Below, piece by piece: positions 8,564-15,599 of a DNA stretch of 64,000 bases (position 1 is the stretch's first letter; the number at the start of each line of letters is the position of its first letter). Below the pieces are notes generated by a model that did not search any database, was not told where the DNA came from, and was given only the letters and a program-made list of their open reading frames with translations. Source of the DNA: DASVFB01 sp963766345 (GTDB lineage Bacteria; Actinomycetota; Thermoleophilia; Gaiellales; Gaiellaceae); assembly GCA_963766345.1 (NCBI GenBank), contig CAVXZL010000011.1:206324-270323 (forward strand). Direction: 5' to 3'. The position numbers and the translations under genes were made by a program.

Positions 8564-9681
8564 AGTTCGTCGACGAGTTCCGCTCGGGCGACCTCGCACA
8601 GAAGCTCAGCCGTGAGCTCGCCGGCCTCGTCGAGCGCGACCGCACGCTCAAGCTGATGGAGGTCTGCGGCGGTCACACGCACACGATCTACAAGCACGGC
8701 ATCGAGGATCTCGTCCCGCCCGAGATCGACTTCGTCCACGGTCCCGGCTGCCCCGTCTGCGTGATCCCGATGGGCCGCGTCGACGACGCGATCGCGCTCG
8801 CCGAGAGGCCGGACGTGATCTTCACGACGTTCGGGGACATGATGCGCGTCCCCGGCGGACGCGGCTCGCTGCTCGAGGCCAAGGCGCGGGGAGCGGACGT
8901 CCGCATGGTCTACTCGCCGCTCGACGCCCTCGAGATCGCGCGTCGCAATCCGGAGCGCGAGGTGGTGTTCTTCGCGATCGGCTTCGAGACGACTGCGCCG
9001 GCGACGGCGATCACGCTGCTGCGCGCTCGCGCGGAAGGCATCCCCAACTTCTCCGCCTTCTGCAACCACGTGACGATCGGACCGCCGCTCAAGGCGATTC
9101 TGGACTCTCCCGGCTTGCAACTCGACGGCTTCATCGCGCCCGGCCACGTATCGACGGTGATCGGCACGCGGCCGTACGACTTCATCGTCCGCGATTACGC
9201 GAAGCCCGTCGTCGTCACCGCCTTCGAGCCGATCGACATCCTCCACGCGACGGTCATGCTCGTGCGCCAGCTTCGCGAAGGACGCTGCGAGGTCGAGAAC
9301 CAGTACACGCGCGTCGTCAGACGTGAGGGCAACCCGCGCGCGCTCGCCGCGCTCGAGGAGACGATGCAACTGCGCGACACGTTCGAATGGCGCGGCCTCG
9401 GTTGGATCGAGCGGAGCGCGCTCGAGCTGCGGCCGGAGTTCGCCGACTGGGACGCCGAGGCTCGATTCGAGCTGCCCGGCGCGCGGATCGACGACCCGAA
9501 AGCCTGCCAGTGCGGTGAGGTGCTCATCGGCGCGATCAAGCCCTGGGAGTGCAAGGTGTTCGGCACGGCCTGCACGCCGGAGCGCCCGATCGGTACGTGC
9601 ATGGTCTCGAGCGAGGGCGCCTGCGCCGCGTACTACAACTTCGGTCGGCTCGCGAGGCGGCGGGATCGCGTCCCCGCGTGA
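8560..9681 (+). CDS. hypD: HypD, Fe-S scaffold for assembly of the Fe(CN)2CO centre
   Basis: 373 residues. It has the HypD hallmarks in order: MEVCGGHTHTIYKHGI near residue 29, HGPGCPVCV near residue 61, FFAIGFETTAPAT and FCNHVTIGPPL in the middle, APGHVSTVIG, and a C-terminal cluster-binding set (CQCGEVLIG, CTPERPIGTCMVSSEGACAAYY). With HypC it accepts cyanide ligands from HypE and adds CO. The start is a GTG overlapping the stop of the preceding gene (GTGA), and its own stop overlaps the hypE GTG in the same way. Confidence 0.96.
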   Translation: MKFVDEFRSGDLAQKLSRELAGLVERDRTLKLMEVCGGHTHTIYKHGIEDLVPPEIDFVHGPGCPVCVIPMGRVDDAIALAERPDVIFTTFGDMMRVPGGRGSLLEAKARGADVRMVYSPLDALEIARRNPEREVVFFAIGFETTAPATAITLLRARAEGIPNFSAFCNHVTIGPPLKAILDSPGLQLDGFIAPGHVSTVIGTRPYDFIVRDYAKPVVVTAFEPIDILHATVMLVRQLREGRCEVENQYTRVVRREGNPRALAALEETMQLRDTFEWRGLGWIERSALELRPEFADWDAEARFELPGARIDDPKACQCGEVLIGAIKPWECKVFGTACTPERPIGTCMVSSEGACAAYYNFGRLARRRDRVPA

Positions 9682-10709
9682 AGCGGAGACGGCCGAAGCT
9701 TCGCGACGAGCTCGTCACGCTCGCCCACGGCTCGGGCGGAAAGGCGACGCGAGCGCTCGTCGAGAGCCTCTTCGTCGAGGAGCTGGGCAACCCGCTGCTC
9801 GCGCCGCTCGGTGACTCCGCGGTGCTCGAGCTGAACGGTACGCGGCTCGCCTTCACCACCGACTCCTACGTCGTGAAGCCCATCTTCTTTCCAGGCGGCG
9901 ACATCGGCGAGCTTGCCGTGAACGGCACGGTCAACGACCTCGCGGTCGCGGGTGCGCGGCCGGTCGCGCTCGCGGCGGGCTTCGTCATCGAGGAAGGATT
10001 TCCCATCGTCGACCTTCGCCGGATCGCGTCGTCGATGGCGCGTGCCGCGGCAGGGGCAGGAGTTCCCGTCGCCGCCGGCGACACGAAGGTCGTCGAGCGC
10101 GGCAAGGCCGACGGGCTGTACGTGACGACCGCCGGCATCGGCGTGATCGCCGACGGGGTGAGCCTTTCCCCCGAACGCGTCCGGCCGGGTGACCGTGTGC
10201 TGGTGTCGGGCACGCTCGGAGATCACGGCATGGCCGTCATGGTCGCGCGCGGCGAGCTCGAGCTCGAGGTCGATTTGGAGAGCGACACGGCGCCCGTGCA
10301 CGAGCTGACCGCGGCCTTGCTGGAGCTCGGCCATGCCGTTCGGTGGATGCGCGACCCTACCCGCGGCGGGCTCGCCACCGCGCTGAACGAGCTCGCCGAA
10401 CAGGCAGGAGTTGCGGTCGTCCTCGAGGAGCCCGCGCTCCCGCTCCGGCCCGCCGTCGTCGGCACGTGCGAGATCCTCGGCATCGACCCGCTCTACGTCG
10501 CGAGCGAGGGCCGGCTGATCGCCGTCGTCGCCGAAGAAGCGGCGAACGACGCCCTCGCAATTCTTCGATCGCACCCGCTCGGCGCCGATGCTGCGATCGT
10601 CGGTGAGGTGCGCGCAGAGCCGGAAGGCTTCGTGCTCCTGCAGACCGGTTTCGGCGGCAGCCGTGTCGTCGACATGCTCGTCGGCGACCCGCTGCCGCGG
10701 ATCTGCTGA
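9678..10709 (+). CDS. hypE: HypE, carbamoyl dehydratase
   Basis: 343 residues with the AIR-synthase/PurM fold: LAHGSGGKATRALVE near the start, FTTDSYVVKPIFFPGGDIG, VNGTVNDLAVAGARP, and DPTRGGLATALNELA in the second half. The C-terminus ends in Pro-Arg-Ile-Cys, the cysteine that HypF carbamoylates and HypE dehydrates to thiocyanate. The start is GTG 9678, overlapping the hypD stop (GTGA); upstream codons in this frame lie inside hypD and are not conserved. It is the last hyp gene. No hypB (nickel GTPase) follows, so nickel loading must rely on the odd HypA or on genes elsewhere. Confidence 0.96.
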   Translation: MKRRRPKLRDELVTLAHGSGGKATRALVESLFVEELGNPLLAPLGDSAVLELNGTRLAFTTDSYVVKPIFFPGGDIGELAVNGTVNDLAVAGARPVALAAGFVIEEGFPIVDLRRIASSMARAAAGAGVPVAAGDTKVVERGKADGLYVTTAGIGVIADGVSLSPERVRPGDRVLVSGTLGDHGMAVMVARGELELEVDLESDTAPVHELTAALLELGHAVRWMRDPTRGGLATALNELAEQAGVAVVLEEPALPLRPAVVGTCEILGIDPLYVASEGRLIAVVAEEAANDALAILRSHPLGADAAIVGEVRAEPEGFVLLQTGFGGSRVVDMLVGDPLPRIC

Positions 10710-10790
10710 TCAACACTGACTGCGTATCAGGGTCTGCCCGGATGAGCCACGTAACAGTTGCTGCAATCGTTCGCCGAGAAAGGAGGACGC

Positions 10791-10952
10791 ATGAGCATCC
10801 TGTTCACGGTCATCGTGTTGGCGTTCGTCGTCGCGGTGCTGGCCGTCGTAGCGTTCGCGTTCTTCGAGGTGACCCCGTTCGCCCGGCGTGACAATGAGTT
10901 TCGTGATCCCCGGACCGGCAGACGGTTTGGGGAGAGCCCGCACCTGGACTGA
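10791..10952 (+). CDS. Small single-span membrane protein
   Basis: 53 residues: a hydrophobic helix at residues 2-26 (MSILFTVIVLAFVV, rich in Val, Ala and Phe), then a short charged tail. A perfect AAAGGAGG ribosome-binding site precedes the ATG at 10791. It ends 1 nt before a 21-bp stem terminator. The preceding gap (10710-10790) holds no other gene. Function unknown. It resembles the many small actinobacterial membrane proteins that follow or precede stress genes. Confidence 0.7.
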   Translation: MSILFTVIVLAFVVAVLAVVAFAFFEVTPFARRDNEFRDPRTGRRFGESPHLD

Positions 10953-10953
10953 A

Positions 10954-10997
10954 CCGGAGCGAGGGGGCGCCCGGTCCCGGGCGCCCCCTCGCTCCGG
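10954..10997. terminator. Bidirectional terminator, perfect 21-bp stem
   Basis: Positions 10954-10974 and 10977-10997 are exact reverse complements around a 2-nt loop, all GC-rich. It lies between the ends of the small membrane gene (plus) and the Usp gene (minus). There is no clear T-run, as is common at high GC. Confidence 0.85.
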
Positions 10998-11003
10998 CCA
11001 CGA

Positions 11004-11837
11004 TCACGACAAGCGGACGACCAGAGTCGAGCAGTGGGCCTGGTGGGCGACCCGTTCGGAGACCGAGCCGAGCGCCTTGACGCCCTGCAGTCCGCGGCTC
11101 CCGACGATCACGAGATCGGCGTCGACGGAGGCCACGACAAGAGCTGTCACCGGCTCGTCCGGCAGGTTCTCCCAGTGGTCGCCGACGATGGCAACGACCC
11201 GCTGCTTCTCGACTTCCTTGCCGCCGCGCGCCACGACCGGCCATACGTCGCTGCCGAAGCGCTCGGCCAGCCTCTGGGCAACTGCGTACGCGGCAGCCGA
11301 CTCGCGGGACCCGTCGATGCCGACGACGATCCGGCGCGGGAACTGCTCGCCCGCCGCGCGGGCAACCAGCACCGAGCACGGCGCCTTGTGCACCACTTCG
11401 GTCGCGGTCGATCCCATCACGATTCCGCGCAGACGACCTTGTCCGTGGCTGCCGACGGCAACAAGCGTCGAGTCCTCGTGCTCGATCTCCTGAGCGAGAA
11501 CGTCCCAGGCCATGCCGCGAACGACCTTCGTCGCCGGCGTGGCCAAATCAGCGATCGCTGTTTTCGTCGCGATCGCGACCGCGGTTTCGGCCGGCTCGCG
11601 ATAGGCGTCACCGTTGAGCTCGTTTGCGAAGGTCGGGCCGACGACACCGATCGTCGGCGTCGGTACCGTCCAGCCGGCGGCCAGGGTCAACGTTCCGTCG
11701 GGTTCGGTAAGGACCGCCGCCTGTCGCGCCGCCTCGACGCTTTCCGGCGAGCAGTCAACGCCCACGAGAACCCGGGCGAACAGCTCCTCCGCATGGGCGG
11801 TTGTCTGCGATCTGGTTTGCGTCTCCGTGGTCGTCAT
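11004..11837 (-). CDS. Universal stress protein, two tandem Usp domains
   Basis: 277 residues with two Usp domains at roughly 21-160 and 167-277. Each has the ATP-binding signature of the family: VGSHGQGRLRGIVMGSTA in domain one and VGSRGLQGVKALGS in domain two, with an Asp in VLVGVDCS and VVGIDGS. It is a cytoplasmic nucleotide-binding stress protein of the actinobacterial hypoxia/dormancy type. A ribosome-binding site GAAGGAGG lies before the ATG at 11837. It ends against a strong terminator. It stands just outside the tRNA-bounded island and next to the hydrogenase genes, and both systems are typical of persistence under energy limitation. Confidence 0.93.
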   Translation of the reverse strand: MTTTETQTRSQTTAHAEELFARVLVGVDCSPESVEAARQAAVLTEPDGTLTLAAGWTVPTPTIGVVGPTFANELNGDAYREPAETAVAIATKTAIADLATPATKVVRGMAWDVLAQEIEHEDSTLVAVGSHGQGRLRGIVMGSTATEVVHKAPCSVLVARAAGEQFPRRIVVGIDGSRESAAAYAVAQRLAERFGSDVWPVVARGGKEVEKQRVVAIVGDHWENLPDEPVTALVVASVDADLVIVGSRGLQGVKALGSVSERVAHQAHCSTLVVRLS

Positions 11838-12337
11838 GGCGTCCTCCTTCGAGTAACTGTGTAAGGAAGATCACTCACGACAAACCGTTGCGCTTCGGCC
11901 TTTTGCCACGTTCGAGATGGGCGAACTACCGATTCAGCGATGCCGCTGCTACCGCCTTGGCGTGGCGGAAATTCGATGAGTAGTTCGCCACGGTCGACTC
12001 AGAGGGCGCCCCGATCGCTCTCGCCTCGCCGCGACAGATCAGGGACAAGAGATTCGGCTCGCCGACGCGTGCGAGAAAGGCGAACCCAATGACGATTTGC
12101 TGCCGTCTTCGAGTGGAGCGTGCCGGGATCGAACCGGTGACCTCCGGCTTGCAAATACCAGGATTCAGCGTCGAGTTAGGTCAGATTAGGCCAATGAAGG
12201 CGAAGTTACGCTGGCTTCGTGCGGTTGAAATTGGCTATTCGGGGACACGGTTCGGGACACGCTTTTTCGTGTACTCGCCGATCCGGATCGAAGACGAGCA
12301 CACCTCGATCAGCAGTCGCGAAGGTCGGGCCGACCGC
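11838..12337. other. Intergenic region with island boundary
   Basis: 500 nt without a convincing gene. It holds the promoter side of the Usp gene, a 9-bp inverted repeat with arms at 11920-11928 and 11981-11989, and the partial tRNA-Ala copy at 12107-12155. The stretch 12157-12300 is noticeably richer in A and T than its surroundings. An open frame across the tRNA fragment is the well-known false translation of a tRNA-Ala region, not a gene. Confidence 0.6.
12107..12155 (-). repeat. Orphan tRNA-Ala 3' half (att-like repeat, left end)
   Basis: Matches 25319-25367 with one mismatch (position 12122). It covers the acceptor 3' strand, T arm, variable region and 3' side of the anticodon stem-loop, and then diverges abruptly inside the anticodon loop. 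Confidence 0.8.
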
Positions 12338-12766
12338 TCACCGGCTCCCGTCTGAGGCGTGCCGGCTCTCGGGAAAGCGCGGCAGCCCGTCGTCGGGAAT
12401 GGGCTCCCAGGGCGCCGCGTACGCGACGAACTGCCGCACCGAAGGGCGTATGCCCGGGTCGTCGTCGAACGTGCCCATGCGGATCCCGATCGACTCGGGA
12501 TGCGCGGGGTTGGAGCCGAACAGCGCGGACCCGCACTCCCCGCAGAACCACTTCTCGCCGCCGCTCTCCGGCCTCCAGACACGCAGCCTGTCCTCGCCCG
12601 CGACGATCCGGAACGACTCCGGCGCCGGATGCGCCTGCGCCGAGGCGGCCGTACCACTCCGCCGCTGGCAGCGCCGGCAGTGGCAATAGCTCGCGCGGAC
12701 GAGCGGCTTGCTGACCTCGTAACGAACTGCCCCGCAATTACAGCCGCCCGTGAGCGGAAGCTTCAT
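12338..12766 (-). CDS. GFA-family (CENP-V/GFA domain) protein
   Basis: 142 residues. The start GGCNCGAVRYEV, then CHCRRCQRRSG and GEKWFCGECGSALFG give the zinc-binding Cys set of the glutathione-dependent formaldehyde-activating (GFA/CENP-V) family. Two zinc sites are expected. Family members are often annotated as S-(hydroxymethyl)glutathione synthase, but most have no proven reaction, so only the fold is claimed. It is the first gene at the left end of the island and transcribes toward the island edge. The nearest neighbour is the secreted COG4315 gene, on the same strand 264 nt upstream. Confidence 0.88.
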   Translation of the reverse strand: MKLPLTGGCNCGAVRYEVSKPLVRASYCHCRRCQRRSGTAASAQAHPAPESFRIVAGEDRLRVWRPESGGEKWFCGECGSALFGSNPAHPESIGIRMGTFDDDPGIRPSVRQFVAYAAPWEPIPDDGLPRFPESRHASDGSR

Positions 12767-12860
12767 CTCACCATGATGCCGCGGCGGGTCGTCGCACGCT
12801 TAGGCCCGGCACAGCGGGCGGTGGTCACCGCGGCGCCGTCGGCCTGAACTGCTCGACTAC

Positions 12861-12900
12861 GCGGGAAGGCCCGGGGCAAGCAGTCCCAGGCCCTTCCCGC
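12861..12900. terminator. Possible terminator hairpin
   Basis: A 9-bp stem (12861-12869 with 12892-12900) encloses a GC-rich loop that can extend the pairing. It lies downstream of the minus-strand secreted gene ending at 13031. Confidence 0.45.
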
Positions 12901-13030
12901 CGCCGATGACGCCCAGCGGTCGTCGCTGTTACGGCGGTCTGAAATAGATCGACGATCGTAGGCGAGAGGTCGGTCGATCGATTGCCTCGCGGTTTGCGCT
13001 TATGCCGACCCCTCCGGGCAGGTCCGCCTG

Positions 13031-13948
13031 TCAGGCACCTGTCTGCTGCCAGAAGTAGTAGTCGGCGGTGTAGGGGACCTCGGTCACGGTGCCTGCTCTT
13101 GCGGCGTTGCATTCCGCGGCGGGCGGAGCAAGGCCACCGGTGGTTGCGATCCGTTGGATGTAAGTGGTCTGCGACAGCTGGTCGCCGGCTCGGCCGGCGG
13201 CAGCCGAAACGGCGGACAGCCGCACCCATGGAATGGCGGTGGGATCGACGGTGCTGCTGGCCTCGGCCCGGCCGACGACCGTGCTGCCGTCTGTTGCCTG
13301 CCACGTCGGCCCGGCGAAGTGGGCGATGATCAGCTTGCCGTTGTCGTCGAACAGATTCGCTCGCGGCGCGACAAAACTCCAGACGAGGCCGTTGCACGAG
13401 TACGTCTGGACGCCGACCGCGTGACCGACGAGGTACACCTGGTTGCCGTCGGGAACCGCGATTGCGCTCGGGACCGTGGGCTTCGCGGGAGCGTCATCCT
13501 TCTCGATCTTGGCTCCGGCGGGTGAGACCACGTACCACTCGGCGCCGAAGGCATCGACCTCCTCGCCGTTTGTCTGGCCCTTCTTGATGTCCTTGACGAA
13601 CGTGTACAGGGGATGGCTGTTGTAGGTCACCTGCCAGCGTCCGTCCTTGCGCTTCGTCGTTCCGAGCAGGGACGCCTTCGCTCCCGCTCCCGCACGCGGC
13701 TTGCCGGACGCGAGCAGTGGCGGCCAGGCTTTTGCGCAGGCCTCGTTGCAGCTGCTCTTGCCGCGCCTGTCCTTCTCGAAGAGATAGAGCGTGCGCCCGC
13801 GGTTATCGACGAGGATGCGGCCGAGCTTCGACTGCGCTGCACGGACCGTTGCCGCGCTGCCCTTGGAGGGGCTGGCGAGGCTTGCAGGGATCAGCGTTGC
13901 CGCGACCGCGGCCGCGGCAACGCTGAGGAGTCCGATTTTCAGTTTCAT
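13031..13948 (-). CDS. Secreted COG4315-type / DUF3455 fusion protein
   Basis: 305 residues. A signal peptide (MKLKIGLLSVAAAAVAATL) leads into a COG4315-type domain with the Y-x-(F/W/Y) motifs: GRTLYLFEKD, SCNEACAKAWPPL, HPLYTFVKD and AFGAEWYVVSPAG. From about residue 140 it changes to a DUF3455 domain (VYLVGHAVGVQTYSCNG, then FVAPRANLFDDNG, PAAECNAARAGTVTEVPY, ADYYFWQ). Both halves are extracytoplasmic families of unknown biochemical role; COG4315 proteins are often heme- or redox-associated in annotation only. It is downstream of a 21-codon leader frame and an ECF-type promoter at 14071-14103. The same N-terminal domain recurs in two other genes of this island. Confidence 0.85.
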   Translation of the reverse strand: MKLKIGLLSVAAAAVAATLIPASLASPSKGSAATVRAAQSKLGRILVDNRGRTLYLFEKDRRGKSSCNEACAKAWPPLLASGKPRAGAGAKASLLGTTKRKDGRWQVTYNSHPLYTFVKDIKKGQTNGEEVDAFGAEWYVVSPAGAKIEKDDAPAKPTVPSAIAVPDGNQVYLVGHAVGVQTYSCNGLVWSFVAPRANLFDDNGKLIIAHFAGPTWQATDGSTVVGRAEASSTVDPTAIPWVRLSAVSAAAGRAGDQLSQTTYIQRIATTGGLAPPAAECNAARAGTVTEVPYTADYYFWQQTGA

Positions 13949-13973
13949 GAGAGTTCCTTTCGTCTAGGTGTGG

Positions 13974-14039
13974 CTATGAGTAGAGGTGGACGTCCAACGA
14001 GAGCGCCGCCAGGGAAGCGTCGTTGGTGGTGCGAGACAT
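13974..14039 (-). CDS. 21-residue upstream small open reading frame
   Basis: ATG at 14039 with an excellent ribosome-binding site (AAGGAGGACCC) opens a frame of 21 residues (MSRTTNDASLAALSLDVHLYS) that stops at 13974, 25 nt before the ATG of the COG4315-DUF3455 gene. The distance from the GGAAT/GTCTT promoter to this ATG (36 nt) is the same as in the gene at 15600. It could be a leader peptide controlling the downstream gene or a genuine micro-protein. It is too short for homology to help. Confidence 0.45.
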   Translation of the reverse strand: MSRTTNDASLAALSLDVHLYS

Positions 14040-14070
14040 GGGTCCTCCTTGCTTGGCTGACATCGGTCGT

Positions 14071-14103
14071 TGCTGAAGACCCCGCCCGCGCGCATCTATT
14101 CCC
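14071..14103 (-). promoter_or_regulatory. ECF-type promoter A (GGGAAT-N15-GGGTCTTCAGCA)
   Basis: On the minus strand GGGAAT (14103-14098) is followed after 15 nt by GGGTCTTCAGCA (14082-14071). Nearly the same pair, with equal spacing, stands before the gene at 15600, and related pairs lie in the 21.5-kb divergent region. It drives the leader frame and the COG4315-DUF3455 gene. Confidence 0.6.
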
Positions 14104-14273
14104 GACGCGCTGCCTCGACCGGCTCAAGCCGAATCTGGCAGAGGCGTGGCGCTCGAGCGGCGCAATACGGTCTCGCCGGCGATCTCGAGCGTCACGAAGA
14201 GCACGCGCGCTGATCGGCTGAACGGAACGACCCTGGCGCGCGCCGCGTGAACCCGAAACTGCACCGCGCTGCG

Positions 14274-14313
14274 AAAGACAGGGGGGTCGCCACGGTGCGA
14301 ATGCGCGTCCGCC
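14274..14313. repeat. 40-bp element shared with 19536-19575
   Basis: Aligns without gaps to 19536-19575 with 34 of 40 bases identical, including a GGTGCGAATG core. Both copies lie 40-70 nt upstream of genes for secreted proteins in the island. It is a candidate regulator site or a remnant of a duplicated upstream region. Confidence 0.55.
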
Positions 14314-14343
14314 GCTCGCACCATCTCGGGACATTCACAAGAC

Positions 14344-14363
14344 ATGAGCCAACGCTGGCTCAT
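14344..14363. promoter_or_regulatory. 8-bp perfect inverted repeat in the 5' leader
   Basis: ATGAGCCA at 14344-14351 and TGGCTCAT at 14356-14363 enclose ACGC. It ends 17 nt before the ATG at 14381, next to the ribosome-binding site, so it could be an operator or a leader hairpin. Confidence 0.4.
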
Positions 14364-14380
14364 TCGAAAAGGAGAGGTGC

Positions 14381-15469
14381 ATGAGCATGTTCAATCGTTT
14401 CAGCAAGTCGCGCGCCGTCCGGCTCGCGGCAGTGGCAGCGGCAGTGGCCGCGGCGGTCGCGGTGGGACAGGGAAGTACCGCGTCCGCGAAGGAAGGGTTC
14501 AAGACCCCGACGCTCGAGAACGGTGTGCTGACGGTCGAGGGCACCAACGCAGCCGACGCGATCGCGCTTCGGCAGAGCGCAGTCCAGCGCGGCGTCCTCC
14601 AGGTCGACTTCGGCGACGACGGCACGGCCGACTTCGAGTTCAACACCGCGGACCTCACGCAGATCATCGTCAAGGCCGGGAACGGAGACGACACCGTCCG
14701 CATCGACGAGAGCAACGGGGTCTTCAGCAACACGATCCCGACGTCCCTCGACGGCGGCAACGGCAACGACAGCCTGACCGGAGGCTCCGGAGCGGGCACG
14801 CTGCACGGTGGCAACGGCAACGACAAGCTGATCGGCGGGAACGGCGACGAGACGCTCTTCGGCGACAACGGCAACGACACGATCGACGGGAACAAGGGCG
14901 CTGATACGGGCGTGCTCGGGAACGGCAACGACACGTTCATCTGGGATCCCGGCGACGGCAGCGACATCGTCGAAGGCCAGAACGGCTTCGACACGATGGT
15001 CTTCAACGGCGCCGGCGCCGCGGAGCACTTCGACGTGGTCGCCCTCGGCCACCGCGTCACGTTCTTCCGCGACCTCGGCGGCATCACGATGGACACCGAC
15101 GACGTGGAGCGCATCGACGCGAACGCGCTCGGCGGCGCCGACGTCGTCACGGTGAGCGACCTGAGCGGAACCGCCGTCAGAGAGGTCAACGTGGATCTCG
15201 CAGGCGCGCTCGGCGGGACTGCCGGCGACAATGCAGCCGACAGCGTCGTCGTCGAGGCGCCCAAGGGCTTCGATGACGCGATCGACGTCAGCGGCGACGA
15301 AGCCGGTGTGAACGTAACCGGTCTGGCCGCCAAGGTCAGCGTGCGTCACGCAGAGCCCGCGAACGACAGCCTCGACATCGAGACGAGCGGTGGCGCAGAC
15401 ACCGTCAACCACGCCGGCCTGGCCGCCGGCGTGATCCAGCTGTTCGTCAACGGCACGCTCGTTCCCTAG
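14381..15469 (+). CDS. Secreted RTX-like beta-roll protein, single repeat module
   Basis: 362 residues. A signal peptide (about residues 1-37, ending STASAKE) is followed by an N-terminal module (TLENGVLTVEGTNAADAIAL), then GGxGxDxLx-type nonapeptides (DGGNGNDSLTGGSGAG, GGNGNDKLIGGNGDETL) that would bind calcium in a beta-roll. After FIWDPGDGSD comes a second module with GGADVVTVSDL, closed by GLAAGVIQLFVNG. It is exported and its partner is unknown. The 1290-residue protein next door repeats the same module five times and shares the closing motif, so both come from one repeat stock. The ribosome-binding site AAAAGGAGAGG precedes the ATG. Confidence 0.88.
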   Translation: MSMFNRFSKSRAVRLAAVAAAVAAAVAVGQGSTASAKEGFKTPTLENGVLTVEGTNAADAIALRQSAVQRGVLQVDFGDDGTADFEFNTADLTQIIVKAGNGDDTVRIDESNGVFSNTIPTSLDGGNGNDSLTGGSGAGTLHGGNGNDKLIGGNGDETLFGDNGNDTIDGNKGADTGVLGNGNDTFIWDPGDGSDIVEGQNGFDTMVFNGAGAAEHFDVVALGHRVTFFRDLGGITMDTDDVERIDANALGGADVVTVSDLSGTAVREVNVDLAGALGGTAGDNAADSVVVEAPKGFDDAIDVSGDEAGVNVTGLAAKVSVRHAEPANDSLDIETSGGADTVNHAGLAAGVIQLFVNGTLVP

Positions 15470-15493
15470 AGCAACTTCCACCTACAGGCACAT

Positions 15494-15518
15494 GCGGGGC
15501 CCCGTCACGGGGCCCCGC
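15494..15518. terminator. Terminator hairpin, 11-bp stem
   Basis: 15494-15504 and 15508-15518 are exact reverse complements with a 3-nt loop, 24 nt after the stop of the 362-residue gene. Confidence 0.8.
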
Positions 15519-15535
15519 TCTCGTCGTGGTGGCGC

Positions 15536-15567
15536 GGGAATGGAAGGCGGCCACTGGTGTCTTCAGC
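15536..15567 (+). promoter_or_regulatory. ECF-type promoter B (GGGAAT-N15-GTGTCTTCAGCA)
   Basis: GGGAAT at 15536-15541 and GTGTCTTCAGCA at 15557-15568 match promoter A in sequence and spacing. The GTCTT block ends 36 nt before the ATG at 15600. Confidence 0.6.
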
Positions 15568-15599
15568 AGCAACCAGACACCTACATGCAAAAGGAAACC

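Larger units (their letters stand above)
14040..14380. other. Divergent intergenic region with several control elements
   Basis: 341 nt between the leader frame (minus) and the first RTX-like gene (plus). It holds the ECF-type promoter at 14071-14103, a 40-bp element shared with the region before 19616, and a hairpin just before the RTX gene. No other gene is supported. Confidence 0.6.

Noticed and set aside
11920..11989. 9-bp inverted repeats considered as transposon ends
   Set aside because: Arms of 9 bp over 52 nt with no transposase and no target duplication are too weak.
12089..12355. Plus-strand frame containing VERAGIEPVTSGLQIPGF
   Set aside because: It is the translation of the tRNA-Ala fragment in the wrong sense, a well-known false protein.
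14360..15481. 373-residue minus-strand frame opposite the 362-residue RTX-like gene
   Set aside because: Antisense shadow. Its composition reflects the beta-roll codons of the other strand.
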